Origin: Stenocarpella maydis
Lineage: Eukaryota; Ascomycota; Sordariomycetes; Diaporthales; Diaporthaceae
Assembly: GCA_002270565.1 (NCBI GenBank)
Contig: NQMI01000004.1
Span: 248,001 to 312,000 of the forward strand
Length of the DNA: 64,000 nt
Direction: 5' to 3'
Made by a program: the position numbers and the translations under genes. Under the pieces are notes generated by a model. That model ran no database searches. It saw only the letters and a list, made by a program, of their open reading frames with translations, and was not told where the DNA came from. Of the stretch, positions 34,042-46,596 are shown in pieces (position 1 is the stretch's first letter; every line of letters begins with the position of its first letter).

Positions 34042-37000
34042 TGTGCCTATGTTGGGGCTGTGGATACAAGGTGAATTACTTCTGGCGGGCGGTTACGCGC
34101 GTGGGAAACGACAGGGATATCTTGCAAGCCAGGCAAGGACAAGTGAATTAAAAGTGAGATAGACTTGTTTTAAATGCGAGAAAGAGAGTGTGAAGGGGTA
34201 CCTGTGGCCAGCAGGTTGGATGAGTGAGGTGAAGGAATGATGTCGATCCATATCGGCATTGCTGATCGGGAGGCTTTATTTCTTTATACGCGCCGAGGGA
34301 GATCTGGGACGGGGGTGAGAGGTCGTTTCTCTTACCGGGGAGTGTTTCTGTGGTGGTTGCGAGGGATGGAGGCCCTGAGGGGGGACGACACAGACGACAC
34401 AGGCTGTGTGCTTGGCAGCCCCCCGGGGCCCACACAAGAGACCGGTGTTCGATACCTCATCCGGCTTGGAAATCAGACCATTATTTTGTGGCAGCAGGCC
34501 TAGCAGGCAAGACCAGCTGCTATGGATCACCCAGCATACACGAAAAGTTATCGCCAAGTGCTAACGCTGACGTCGTGGTGATTACCTGGTTGGCACGAGG
34601 CCGCTGGAGCCCCTCCCGGCTCCGCCGCGCTACGGACGAGGCCGGGTGCCGCGATGCATCACCATGTCGCCAGCACTGCCGTGAATGCATAACCCGGGGC
34701 TGGGCCTGGGGGGGGGGGATAGTCGGGGCACCCGCAGACGACTGGCGCGGCAGGCGGTGCCAAGGGCGGTTGGTCAAGTGCAGTGTGCCGGTGATGGAGG
34801 CGGTTCTGGCGGTGGCAGTCTGAGAAGGATACGGAGGAGTAGGTGGTATACTACACCAACTCCACCAACTAGTATGCAGACGAGGGATCGGGTTGAAGTG
34901 GGTACGCTACTCTTGAGCATTGGATGATATCCGGGGCTGGCAGGGCAGTCGCTGACCCGCCAGGCTGGAATGGTGGTTCCTGGGTGACGGACGAACCACT
35001 TACAGACGGGATGGCTCCGTGCTGGCGGAGATCAAGGCCGGGGGGGGATCCACTGTTCAAAACAAGGTTGGATAGCATGGTTTTACACCAGGACCCACGC
35101 CCAGAGCAAACAATTTCAGACTTCACATGACCTCTTGGGGGAGAAGGCCTACCTGGTCCTGCTGACTACCGTACGGAGCCCAGCACAACTGTTGCTCTGC
35201 ACAGGAGCAGCCGGTCCGGTCGGGTCCGTCTATGAATTCATCAGTACGGATTACTACCATGAATCAATTATCAGTTGCCATTCGCAACGTGAGCGCCAAC
35301 CTTGTTGTCGTCGCGTGTTTCGCCTGCTTGGGCTTGCATGGTGTTTCGTCGCCCGCCCGCATATCCCATGCACCGCAGTTAGCCTCCCGGGTTCAAACAC
35401 CTACGTAGTATACGAGTCTGCCCAGGTACGCACGCAATCCCGGGGTTGGCTAGTCGCAGCCGCAAGGTCTGCAGGCGCAGAGGCTGCTTTAGCTACGGCA
35501 CGGACGCCAACACTAACTAACCAGCCCTTGAACCAACCCGAGGCCAGGGGCTCCTTTACTCGGTTGGCGGCGTCGCACATGCCAGCATGACCGATGGAAC
35601 GGCCTGGGAACCCCCCCCCCCTGCCAAGCTGTCTGGCGGTTCACCCAAAACTCGAGGGGGTGCAATTGAGAAATGAGTAAGCCGTATAATCCTCAGCGCA
35701 GGGGCTACCCTCGAAGAAATGCCAACGCTTGGGTCGCCTGATGAACGACCCTCCGCCGCAGCAGTGCCCTCTCACAACGCAGGCATCGTCCTCCTGCCCA
35801 GGCTGACAATACGGCGATCAATCAAGCCCAACAGAAAAGAGGCACGGATTTTAGAAACAAAAATTGGCCAAGTCCCAAATCCAGCTCTCACTTGCGCTGC
35901 TGGCAGCAGCGGCCCCGACCTCCGCCCGGTGCGAGAGCGAGTGGAGGCGCGTCGCTGCGGACGGCCGACGTAGGCAGTCAGTAGTACGTACATACACTGC
36001 CATGCAGTACTCCGAAGCGAGCACTCCCCCGTGGGATCCGGCGACAGCTCGCTGTTCAGTAACATCTAGTATCCTTACACCTCCAGATCCACGTCTCAGA
36101 ACCTTCCCTACACTCCTGGTCAAGTTTCTCCCCTGACAGCCCGGCAATCACATCAAGAAGGGGCTGGATAGGGTGAGGGCGGGTAATGGTCCGGCTGAGC
36201 AAGATTTGTTTTCAAGAGTGACTTCCGAGGTCCAAAAAATGCCAAGGTGACAAACCGGCCGCTAAACCACCTTTGGCCTGCGCCAAACCTCGTGGGATAC
36301 CAAGCCGAGCTGTACCTGGTCGCATCTTCGACCGGTTCTCCCCAGGTTGAGCACAGACTTTGACGGAGCAATACCACCCCGTAAAACGGCTGAGGCACAC
36401 AAAAGAAATGATTGACTTTGCACAATCGACTTCTACAACACTCAAGCACCGAACTACCTATCTACTCCGTCGGCTTTCTGCAGGTCCGTCCTGCCAACCC
36501 GGCATCTGGGCCCCGGCGCACGTGAAAAGACCAAGCCTTTGTCCACTTAGATATCGTGACTTCGGCTCTACGTATCTCTGGATGCACTAGTCGTGCTTGG
36601 TGGGTTTGGCATCTCGACTTCTTCCGTCTGTGGAAACGCTTGGTGCAATGTGGTACTCCACGTTACCCCAGTGGGCTGGCTCCAGGGCTTGGGGTTTGAA
36701 TTCATGCAATCCTCCCATGCCATACAAAGCCAAGTCGGTGCTAGTCCAGGATGGTCAAGGAGTTCTTCTCTTCCGTCAATAACTGCCCCGTGTATGATGC
36801 CAAGCATACACGCGCAAGACATGAGCACGGCGGATGGATTGCACTTGCATCCCGCTGCCCTCGCCAATCTTCGCATTACGCCTGACGCATGCGAGTGTTG
36901 AGGTTGGTGCCTTTGAAACTCCATTAATATATTCTTGACCGCGTTTTCTTCAGTAGAGCGGATGGCGTCAGGCGGGACATGTCCTCTCGTGTTGGTTTTG

Positions 37001-38516
37001 CGGCCGACGTGGTTGGCCAGCTGGACACTGTCCTGCTCAGGACGACCGGTCATGAGTTTTCCATCGTGACGTACAACGATGGCCGTTCTTCCTCCGCTGT
37101 TTCCTCCCCATCTCAAATACTATCGGACTCGCGAGATGCCCGTGACATCAGCACATAAGCATCGCCAAGTCTCAAGATTTCGCCGCGGAATGTCTGTTCA
37201 GGATCAAGCAATCGCAACTGAAAGCCTTTTGAGGCCTCGCGCATCGTAGTCCACTAATTTTATGCTTCGGATCTTCGGGTCAAGGGGACCAAGCGGGTTG
37301 TATGCGTCACAAACTCTAACTCTCCTAGGAGTTATCACCAAACGCGGAAGAAGGAAGGTTCCAGCTTAGATGCCTAGGCCCGGGCCCTTTGCCACATCCC
37401 CTGATTGACATGAAACTGATATTATTATGAAATAATGTTTCAGCTGCTAAACTATTCGGATATGGCAGATGCTTTTGTACATGCAGAGACGGAGGAAACA
37501 TCCCAGGCATTGGCCACGCCTAAACACCATAAATGCCTTTTCCCATTCCCATAAGTGCTTTTGAATCAGCGCTGTGGTAGTCCTAGGCCAGGGGCTCTTG
37601 AGCCTGGATGCTTTATTGAATGCTCAGAGTGAGCAGTTTCCCATGAATTATGTACTTAGTTGGCTCCAAAACCTTGAATAAGTAACATCATCGCTTTGGC
37701 TTCCGGCCGGGCCCCCCTTCTGGCCGCCTTACAACCGCGTATGCACGTAAATGCATCTATACCCATCCTATAAAAAACTTTGATATCTCAATAAGGGATT
37801 TTAAACTTTATATATTTATTAATTAACGTATTATAAAATAGTATTTGGAAGTAAAAATAAATATTATTACTATTATGACTAATTGAAAATAATATATTTA
37901 ACTATTGGTGATAGTTATAGTGGGAAATTAACGTTGGGAACAGTGGCATCGTGGGTTGGGGGGGGGGGGGGAAGGAAGGTGGGCCGGGCGGAAGCCGGAG
38001 CAATGATGTTATACTGGTTTGGCAGTACTTAAGCGGTTGCCTTTTCTTCTTCTTTCTTCTCTCAATGCCCCCCCCCCTCTGGTCTACAGCACTCGCATAA
38101 ACAAATTCGCAGTTATGATTCAAAGTCTTATGAGGTGACAACATTGTCATTCGCTAAACGGAATCTAAGATACAAGAGTTTCAGTTATTGTAGAGGAAGC
38201 ACAGGCCAGTTCATCCCTGAGAATCGGTCAGTCTCACATCGTCAACCAGGAGCTCGGAATTTCACTGCGAATTGCCTCGCTCTGCTGACGACATGCACAC
38301 TCTTGGAAAAGTAAGTGGTGTTTGTTCGTTGCGAGCTGTATGGGTCTGTTACAATAAGATGTGCAGACCTCACTATTCGTTAAACGGACAGCACGATACA
38401 GCTCACAACAGTTGATGCCCAGAGGTCCAAATCACGACAAGTAGTGTTCTTTCCTTTCCCGTGCCCTCCTTTTCACTACGTGAGGCTATTTGAATGCTGC
38501 CCCAGGTAAGATAAAA
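34042..38516. other. 4.5-kb gene-poor region
   Basis: No supported gene. Homopolymer runs occur (G-run near 34711, C-run near 35614, G-run near 37960). 37770-37920 is an AT-rich island with many TA dinucleotides. A 182-codon minus frame at 36568-37116 is the longest ORF but shows no domain or codon pattern that convinces me. A CGTACGG element occurs near 35170. Confidence 0.5.
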
Positions 38517-39152
38517 TCAGGCTCCTGTGTACTTCGGCTCACGTCTTTCTCCATCGACCTTCTTGATAATCAATTTGTCCACATTCAGGCCAGTCACCAT
38601 CCTCAGCTGCAATCATGTCAGCATATGGCCAGTATCAACGGGTGCTATTGGATTGCCAACAAATTCAAACGCCGCATTACTCACATTAACCCCCATGACG
38701 ACTGGAAGCTTCTCGCCCTTCCTTTCTGCCTCCAGCAAGGCTCCCTCCGGCGGGTTCAGGACCTCAAAGAACACACTGCTGCCGCATTTTTTGCAGAAAT
38801 TGTGCTTTACGTTCTTGTTGCCAAACTTGTACGACCCCATGGCCTCTTCTACGCCGCCCGAGAGCTTGAGGTTCTCCTTGATCGGGTACACCAGCAGATA
38901 CCCGTTGCGCTGGCAGATGGAGCAGTTGCACTCGACGACGGGATACTCGTCGAGAGGCGGAGAGATGGAGAAGGTGAACCTGACCGCACCGCAGTGACAA
39001 TTGGCATTGTGGTCCGAGTATTCTCCTGTTGGAGGCGGGAGTGGCGGAGGTGGCATGGCTGTGAGCAGGCCGTAAGGCGAGGTGGTAATTATTTGTTTCT
39101 CACGGAATTCTTGATCCGACGATTGAGAATCTCCAGTACCGGGAGAAGTCAT
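38517..39152 (-). CDS. GFA/CENP-V family zinc protein (glutathione-dependent formaldehyde-activating-like)
   Basis: 185 residues from exons 39152-38685 and 38606-38517, joined across a 78-bp GT-AG intron in phase 0. Zinc-binding cysteines are in CHCGAVRF, CNCSICQRNG and FCKKCGSSVFF, in the order and spacing of the GFA (beta-tent) family. The spliced C-terminus, beginning LRMVTGLNVDKLIIKKVDG, matches the usual end of these proteins. Family members are named for formaldehyde-glutathione adduct formation, but that activity is disputed for many; no substrate can be inferred here. The N-terminal 35 residues are Ser/Pro-rich and the start could instead be the internal Met before PPPPLPPP. It sits alone between gene-poor stretches. 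Confidence 0.9.
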
Positions 39153-39989
39153 ACATCGACTTTATACTTGGGCAGCACTGTCAGGCGGACGTCCGAACTG
39201 CTGCTTGGCACCAACGCCGATCCATACCTAGGTTAGCGACTTGTCGGAAGTGTCCGAGAACTCCCCGACAACCACTGACCACATCCGCAATGATTCACCT
39301 ATCATCTCACGCCTCAGTCTTGTAAAATTAATCACTTACCGCAATATATGAAGATACTACGGTAGAGAGATTGTGGAGATATCGTCGAACTGCGGTTGGT
39401 TTCCACCAGGGTCTGTAAAACAGAGCCCATTATGACTACTCCACTTTTGTTACTACTATTAAAGGAACACCCCTAACCCTGAATGCAAAACTACCTACAC
39501 ATGCATACAAAGTAGACATAAAAGGCACAATTTCCTTTATTTCTCTCTTTTAAAATAAGTAGAGAGATAAATATCTTTAGAACTATAAATTCTACCTATT
39601 TAAATCCCGATAAGTTTTTAGTGGCCAACTCGCCCGACCCAACCATGTACACATTTGCAAGTATGCGATCTTAACCATTTCTCTGCTCACTTAATTCATC
39701 CAGCTTTCTTACCCCCCTAAGAAACTCACAGAAACTAAGACTACATATGACGCTCTTGAAGGTTGACTTCAGGAGGTTGAAGAATTATCAGTAATACTGA
39801 TGCCATAGTTCCATTATAATAGACCCTGAAAAGCTTCTATAGATCCACATTCCTTAACATTTTCTGAGACTGTAATACATTTCTACTTTATTCCATCTAC
39901 TAGTACATATCACTATGATCAAACTCTAGGTCTTTAGTGACAGGTTCATACAACGCCCGCTGTTTCTTACTGCCAAATCTCTGCAAAAG
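39153..39989. other. AT-rich, gene-free stretch
   Basis: No ORF of note. 39440-39950 is strongly AT-rich with TA-rich runs, unlike the GC-rich coding DNA around it, and adjoins the kinase-like pseudogene. The look is that of old RIP-mutated sequence, but this is not proven. Confidence 0.5.
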
Positions 39990-40498
39990 TCACTCTTGCA
40001 TTGCCTTGTGAGAACTCTCCCACTCTCGCGGCACCCAACCGAGGAAGTCTCCAGCCACGGCTTGGTCCCAGAAACACTGGATAGGGTTCACAGGCAAAGC
40101 CAGACTCTCCTCGATACTCGGGCCGTAGCGGGTGCGGCTGTAAACAATCGCGATGTTGAAGTTGGTAAGCATAATGCGAGGAATCCTGGTACCGGTGGTA
40201 TCCGTGTCTGTAATAGTATCCTCGGAACTGAGTATAATGTTCCGCGAGGCGAAATCGTTTTGATCCACACCGCAGTACAGTACTCGCACATAGGCATCCA
40301 TGGCGTGTGCGAGTACTTCAAGATGATACTCCTCAGGCAGGTGAAAAGAATCCGGGCCATCACGGATCTGGGCACTATTTTATATTTTCAAACCCTGGAG
40401 ATTCAATCCTGGTAGGTGTTCTATTAGCACGAGGCTTACTGGCCTCGTGTGCTCTACACTATTGCTCAAGATAGGTAGGCTGAATGTCCATAATCCGT
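39990..40498 (-). pseudogene. Protein-kinase-like pseudogene fragment
   Basis: One minus-strand frame reads SLVLIEHLPGLNLQGL, then an in-frame TAA, then AQIRDGPDSFHLPEEYHLEV, then LYCGVDQNDFASRNIIL, PRIMLTNFNIAIVYSRTRYG and VAGDFLGWVPREWE. This resembles the C-lobe of fungal kinase-like (PKL) proteins: VDQNDFASRN is the catalytic loop and LTNFNIAIV stands where a metal-binding (I)DFN/DFG would be, with Asp replaced by Asn. The stop cannot be removed by any GT-AG intron I could find. The N-lobe is absent. Both lesions are compatible with C-to-T changes on one strand, as RIP would cause. Non-functional as read. Confidence 0.65.
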
Positions 40499-40541
40499 AG
40501 TATGCGGGAGTAATCTTGCTTGCTCAACCAACGGTAGTGAG

Positions 40542-41078
40542 TTACTCATACGCAGCAGCTTCAGCGGCATAGTCCTTGTCCGCCTCAGCTGTAACATCGC
40601 GCGGCCGCGAAGCCATGGAGTGGCTAAAGCGATAATAAAGTGCGTCATATATCTTGGCGACTGCCTCAAAGGGTAGCTCGCCGGGCTTCGCGACGGGGCA
40701 AACAACAAGCTGGGCGCCGGCCGCGCAGCCAACGCTTATATGCAAGATAATAGTAAGCTGGGCCGTCTCTAAAGGGGTCGCTGTATCGGATAGCGTCCTC
40801 ATTGCCTCTGGCGGTAGGTATACCACAACGAGAGCGCTCTCCAGGTCCTCACCGGACGGGTGCCTCCTCGGCCACGGGCCGTACAGTCTCTCAGCACCAA
40901 AGGGTAAAGGCGGCACGTGGGACTGGATCCAAGCCTTGAAGCCCAGCATGTACGGCAGCCGGGGTCTGTCAGGGTCTGTTGGCGGAGACCAGAAATATAG
41001 TTGCGCACGCACCCTTGGTGTCCGGTCGGGATCCAGCACTCGGAGCAGCCGCTCCATGCGTTCAGGGTCCAAATCCAT
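40542..41078 (-). CDS. Hypothetical protein (178 aa)
   Basis: Not recognised. The start was chosen at the Met of MDLDPERMERLLRVLDPDR because the sequence before it is AT-rich and non-coding in style; the open frame itself extends to 41249. The product has charged helices at the N-terminus, LYFWSPPTDPDRPRLPYML, a hydrophobic segment TAQLTIILHISVGCAAGAQLVV and an Ala/Asp/Glu-rich end. GC content is well above the flanking DNA, which argues for a coding past or present. It lies just upstream of, and on the same strand as, the kinase-like pseudogene, so it may be part of the same decayed locus. Coding status is uncertain. Confidence 0.4.
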   Translation of the reverse strand: MDLDPERMERLLRVLDPDRTPRVRAQLYFWSPPTDPDRPRLPYMLGFKAWIQSHVPPLPFGAERLYGPWPRRHPSGEDLESALVVVYLPPEAMRTLSDTATPLETAQLTIILHISVGCAAGAQLVVCPVAKPGELPFEAVAKIYDALYYRFSHSMASRPRDVTAEADKDYAAEAAAYE

Positions 41079-44000
41079 TGCTCCAGATGTTGTGAGGTGG
41101 ATGATGCCACAATCGTAGCTGACGGGATTGCTAGAATATTTGCTCAGGTAAAGTGTGCAGTACAGTCTGAAATGAGAATGGTTACGCAGTGAGAAGCTCA
41201 TGCACGTTAAATGCAAAAGGATGGATGTTGGATTGTTGAAGACCAACAATCACTTACCCATCTTTAGCCACTGTTTCGGACCCCACCGACCGCAGCTGCA
41301 GAACACCCAGGTATCAGGTGGCATTTAGAAAGAGTGGGCTCGTTAAAATCTTAATAAGGCCGTAAAACATACAAGTCAGCATTTCTAGGTCTTGGGTGCG
41401 ATAAATAACTTCTTGAGGCAGCGCAGTTTCTGCAAGTGTGTACGGCTACCTGCTAATATAAGTACTTTTAAACTGACTATCTGCTATGTAACTGTGGCTT
41501 TACGGGGAGCGGGCGCAATATGCGATACTAGTAGTGTTGTGGTGGTAGTGAATGCCTCTGGATGGATGAAGATATGTAGAGGTGGATTAAGTTGAGACTG
41601 TAGTTAGGGAGATAAGTCATAATTATCTTGGTTACAAGACGGGCAACCTTGAGACTGGCCACCATCGTTACAAATTCCTGCTGTCTAGACAGGTCTGGAG
41701 AACTGGCGTGTTTTGTTACTCGAGGCAAGCAATGTGCCCTCAACTAGACTGTACTGAAACACCGCAGGCTTAGCGAAGCAGGTATGACACCTGATAGAAA
41801 TGAATTCTCGCGTCTGCTGGGTGTATTCAGCCAACCCAACGGTCACATAAAGACACATGCACCAACGGACTACAAAATATGACGGCAAAATGTGCAATTG
41901 AGCTGGCTTATGGGGTGGAGAGAACCGTGGGATCTGAAGGCCACCAGGCAGGCGGCCTCGTTTGCAGGAGCCAATCCATGGATGCCCAGGAGCCAGCTCA
42001 CTGCCTTTCCAACACTAACAGGCCTAGATGGTACGTCTCATGCGCTTAATCAAATATTTTAACTTGTGGTAAATAGGCGGGGAAAACATGTCAGAAGTAT
42101 GTGCAACTGTAAGCAGTCGAGTGTGTTGGCGGGCGAGTAGTGACGAAGACGTTGGAATTTGCGAGGCGTAAACCGTTTCATGGGAGCTGGGCGCATGGTG
42201 CACAGTGCCTTCCGAAATGAGATCAGGAGGGCGGAGACAGGAAAGAGGAACGAGGGGAACCTGGTAGGGGCCTTATTAGACGGGAAGCACTGGGCTGACT
42301 ACCAGACTACCTAGCCTAGTCGTTTGAGCATCCCGAGACACGAGTTGCAGGTTGCAGAACACCTGCAGTCGCTTGGCAACCTTCGGTTTGGGATGGCATT
42401 CTCGGGCAAAAAGGGTCAATGAGGCGCATTGTTCGGGCGCTTGTCGCCACTGCGCCATGCAGCAAATCAGGCAGGCGCTCGGGCAGCTGCATTGCTCGTG
42501 ATGGAAACACAGGTACTTAAGTAGCATAGCAGCACAGCGAGTGGAGAGCATCACACTGGAGGGCAGATACAGATAGGCCCAGAATTTCAACTGGACTCAT
42601 CCACCAGCAACGCTGGCTGACGAGCCCCAGGCAATAAACGGCATAACAACGAGAGCACAAAAGGCGTGGCAACATCTTCTTCCTCACGTCACAGGCAAGC
42701 CCGAGACAGCAATGAAAAAGGAGGTTCGCGTCACTCGGAGACAGTGTAATACCGAGGACACAGTGGAGGTCGACCATGGGCAAGCCCAGAGGGTCGTCCT
42801 CCCCAGTACAAAAATTAGAATAATCACGATTGTACTCCGTAGAGTACTTTCAGAGATTAAACTGAAAAGAACAGATACTACACTTGATCTAAGCCCTGTT
42901 TCGCGATGCGGTTAGCACATGAGACCATGGAGTTGCGACCAATGCTTGGGGGTAACCTACAAAAGGCAAAGAGAGCTAAAGAAGAAAAGAGGAAAAGGAG
43001 GGAAAGAAGGGAGGGGGAGCGAGTGCTTAAATATTCCACGGCGCTGGATTCTGCCGCTGGTGCGGACGGCATCTGACCGCCCACCGTTTTCGGCATAGAT
43101 CGTTGTAGTCCAAGCTTGCAGCCCCCAGTTACCCCTGACCGCCTTTCCTTTCCCAGCTGGAAGCCTGCCTGCTGGACATTTTCTGCCAAAATCTTTGGAA
43201 GCTGCCTGCAGCTACGGAAAACAAACGCGTCTTTCAACCTCCACTGCCCTTGGCGGCCCAAAAGCATAGATAATCTGCTCTGATGCCAGAGGATCGTGCC
43301 AGAAAATCAGATTTCTCATTTGGATCGCCGCTTCAACCTGAAAACCCTGATTGAACTACCACCGTCGGCCGGGTAGACACGTATTTACGGCACGACGAGC
43401 TCTCCACATGTGCAGAGTGCAGACTGCAAGCCCATCCACACCGATCACAGTGACTATTCAAACAGGCCTCTTGCGTTCCAAGGTTCACAAGTTTGACACT
43501 GATCCGGTCCAGCAGCTTAAGTGCATACGCCCATCAAATCAGCCACAGTATACGCAACATATCAAACCAAGGGGAACTCAGGGTGCTACGTGGTTCAATC
43601 GCAGGTGTGCGTCTTTCTCGGGCGAGGCCAGCTGCACGCCATAGAACATGAATGGAATGAAAATCCAATGCATCTCACCATACGAGCGCCAGCCTTTGCA
43701 AACACAGTCCAAAAGCTATACCACCCATGGCAACATCCAGTGCTGGCATTGGGAATAGTTCTGAATGCTAATGACGTAGACTCGCAACATTTGCCATCTC
43801 AGATGTGGTCCATACGGCATCCTGCGCACCTTGATGGAGTGACTTGCTGCTTGCTACGAGTAGCTGATCACATCAATCTGTAGATGCGACCGGAACTGGG
43901 ATGTTTGTTGTCCATATCCAAATAAAGATGGTAATGGTGTCCTAGATGTCCAAACTCAACATTGAAGACTAACTGGACTTTCCTCTGTTCTCCTACTCAA

Positions 44001-44617
44001 GCCCCTCAAGGTGATATGTGTGGCTGTGGGAGAGTGTTTTGTTGAACAATACTCAATACTAAAGCATGTTAATGGATTCAAGTATCATGAAGACCGTTTC
44101 AGCCAGTTCAAGTATCTGACTCTGTTTTGGATGGTCTCAACTACGAGAATGCCGCCACACACCGGCGCAGACGACATCATGAGAAGGATAGTTAATTGGG
44201 ATCCACCGGGCCTTGAAACCTCAAATCATCACACTGGACGCTTCAAACCATGACTGAAACAAGAGAGTGTAGTTCGAGAGAAACGATCCAGTACCTTGGC
44301 CCTGAAGCTTAAGATTGAAAACATTGCATTGTGTCTAAGGTAAGGTTCTGTGGGGCTCCCAACATAATGCACTTTTGGTAGCTGAGCAACGGCGTCTGGA
44401 GCCTTGGGACAAACTGCCTACCCAAGTACTCCCACCCACCTCTGCCCTTAGTCCACCTTACGGTTGATCCTGAACTCTCAATCGCGTCATCATCAACAAC
44501 TATCTTCAGGCTGCTCCTCACCAGCCATTCTCACAGCAAAAAAACGATACACGCCAGTCAAGGCCAGTCCAGTAACACCAAACTGCCGTCATTCTAATTC
44601 TTTTCTCTGATCTCAAG
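41079..44617. other. 3.5-kb gene-poor region
   Basis: No supported gene. Short open frames on both strands lack domains. A TGTACTCCGTAGAGTAC element (about 42830-42848) matches motifs seen in other spacers of the window. The last 200 bases are a likely leader of the next gene. Confidence 0.5.
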
Positions 44618-45444
44618 ATGCCTCCGAAGAAGACTACTCCCGCCGAGGGCGTTGATGGAGCGGCTGCAGGAGCCGTCACAGCACTTGTGAGTCTTGAAAT
44701 GCTCTGCCTGGGCCCGAAGATCATTGCCGGACTCCCACCTCATCACGATGTGTACACGCATCGAGGAAGCAACAAACTGATACTGACCTTGATATTCCTT
44801 TACAGTGCCACTTGATCATTACCAGTGGTGACGACTTCAAGCCCGATCTTGCCAAGCTCGCTCCATGTAAGTGTCTCTCAAACGAGTTCTTCCTCTCCCA
44901 GCCAAGGCCTCCAACTCATAGGCAACACCACGTACATGTGTATGTGAACTAGGGTTTCGATGACGCTAACTTGTCTGTACTTGTCCTGGATTTCTTGTTG
45001 CTGTACAAACAATTAAAAGAACCTCGCTAACGGCCATCAGTTCTTGGCATCGCCCAGCCCAAAAATGTGTAAGTTGAGACAACTACAGCACGCATCTCAA
45101 CCGCAGCTAGCAGCTCGACTGTACTTGACTGACCGACATAACCCTCACCCCACAGTCCCCGCAAGATCAACAGCATCTTAAACCCGTACGGCTTTGAGTT
45201 CAAAGGAGGCAAGGTGGTCGCTCGTTCCGGTGGCCAGGCTCAGAATGGTGCAGCTGGCTCCAGCGACAACTTCGCCGCTGCCACTCAGGACAGCGATGGT
45301 GGAAAGGCAAAGAAGGCCACCAAGGCCTCCAGGTCCAACGGCAAGGCTCAGGAGAGCCCCACAAAGAAGCGGAAGCTCGCCGAGAGCCACCTGGCCGAGG
45401 ATGAAAGCGGCGGTGCCAAGGAGGAAGACGACGAGGAGTCCTAA
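44618..45444 (+). CDS. Small nuclear-type protein with helical N-domain and Lys/Glu-rich tail (148 aa)
   Basis: Exons are 44618-44686, 44806-44866, 45041-45068 and 45156-45444; four exons, one of 28 bases, with closed phases. The N-terminal 75 residues (TALCHLIITSGDDFKPDLAK, then PFLGIAQPKNVPRKINSIL and GFEFKGGKVV) look like a small helical module resembling short Myb/HTH-like units common in fungal proteins. The tail is Ser/Lys/Asp-rich with an NLS-like TKKRKLAE and an acidic end EEDDEES. Nuclear, chromatin-associated behaviour is inferred from composition. I do not recognise a named ortholog. The splice structure is well supported because only this combination keeps the helical module open. 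Confidence 0.8.
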
Positions 45445-46596
45445 GGGGCGAGCTTGCACGGCTGCTTTCATGGCCCTCGGGTGCTTCAACAGGAAAGCCA
45501 TTTAGTTACCAAGGAGAGCGCTTTTATCAACTGCTTGAGGTTTTCTCGCTCATTCGAGATCATTTCTCCCGCCTAAAAGGCGAGGTCGGCCTAATCACGG
45601 GACGTGCTGTGGATTAAGGTGGCTTAGAAGAAACGACTCTGCTCGGAGTAGGGCATTGATTTTGGCAATCACAAGGCAAAGAGCACGGAGGTGATCCTGA
45701 CCACCTCAACTCGCATAACGGGTCTTCAGCATAAGTCTTTCTTCATCTGACAATCAAGACCTTGACAACCCGACACTCTCTTGACGCAATTAGCCCCCGA
45801 GCCCTTTAAGATTGTATGGACGTGTTGGGGGGGGAGGATAGTGATGATTGTGCTACGAACTTGTTTCTCGCATTCGTGATGGGGACCTGGCCAATGTTTG
45901 GCCATCTAGACAGGGGCTGGCCCCTGAAACGGACCCATTGTCAATGGGAAAGCGAAGAAAAAACGTCGCCACCATTCCAAACATCCCTGTGGCCAATTTT
46001 TCTGACCTGGTGTTCTTTGACTGGATATCCAAAACATAACTGTTTTGGTTTGATGCGGACCTGCTACAAAGGCAGGCTTCACTTGATCATACCGTGGCAG
46101 ACGCTCTAGAACACGACCTCCTTCACAAGGCTTGGGTGGTACAATCCTGCTTCTAGGAATATGACACCATGGTATGAATGGCTTGAATGGTCCAGGGTGC
46201 TGTCGAATGTTTCTGGTCCGGTCGTCGGAGCATTTGTGCGTGTCGACTCCCACGCACTTGAGACCCACTGCGCACGATTGGACACCCCAGGCGGGAACGT
46301 TTCGCTTCACATTTCTTACTCTCATCTCATCCACCCAACCTGCGTCGAAGGCTCTTGAAAGGATAGGGCTTTGGCCAAGGATCCATACTGATTATCCTAC
46401 CCGCCGAAGGGCTACCGAGGAGCATCCAAAGCCCCTGGCGAAAGTGGGCTCGGATGAACACCCAGAATTGTAGGAGAAGAGCCGCTTGGTCATGGGCGCG
46501 GGATGGGGGCATGACTTGCTCGCTTTCCTATGGCCGCAGGTACCATGATCCGTTACTCGGCCAGGTTCTCAGTTCCCGGGATACCGGGCATAACTT
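45445..46596. other. Spacer, no gene seen
   Basis: About 1.15 kb. Any N-terminal half of the downstream GH3 relic would be expected here, but I could not find GH3 barrel motifs in any frame. Confidence 0.45.

Noticed and set aside
36568..37116. 182-codon minus-strand open frame
   Set aside because: No domain, no signal or TM pattern, composition like spacer DNA, and no splice partners; likely chance.
39468..39482. Telomere-like CCCCTAACCCTG
   Set aside because: Barely more than one repeat unit and internal; not a telomeric tract.
40383..40402. 20-bp GT...TAG segment that would remove the in-frame stop in the kinase relic
   Set aside because: Far too short for a spliceosomal intron and lacks a donor consensus and branch site.
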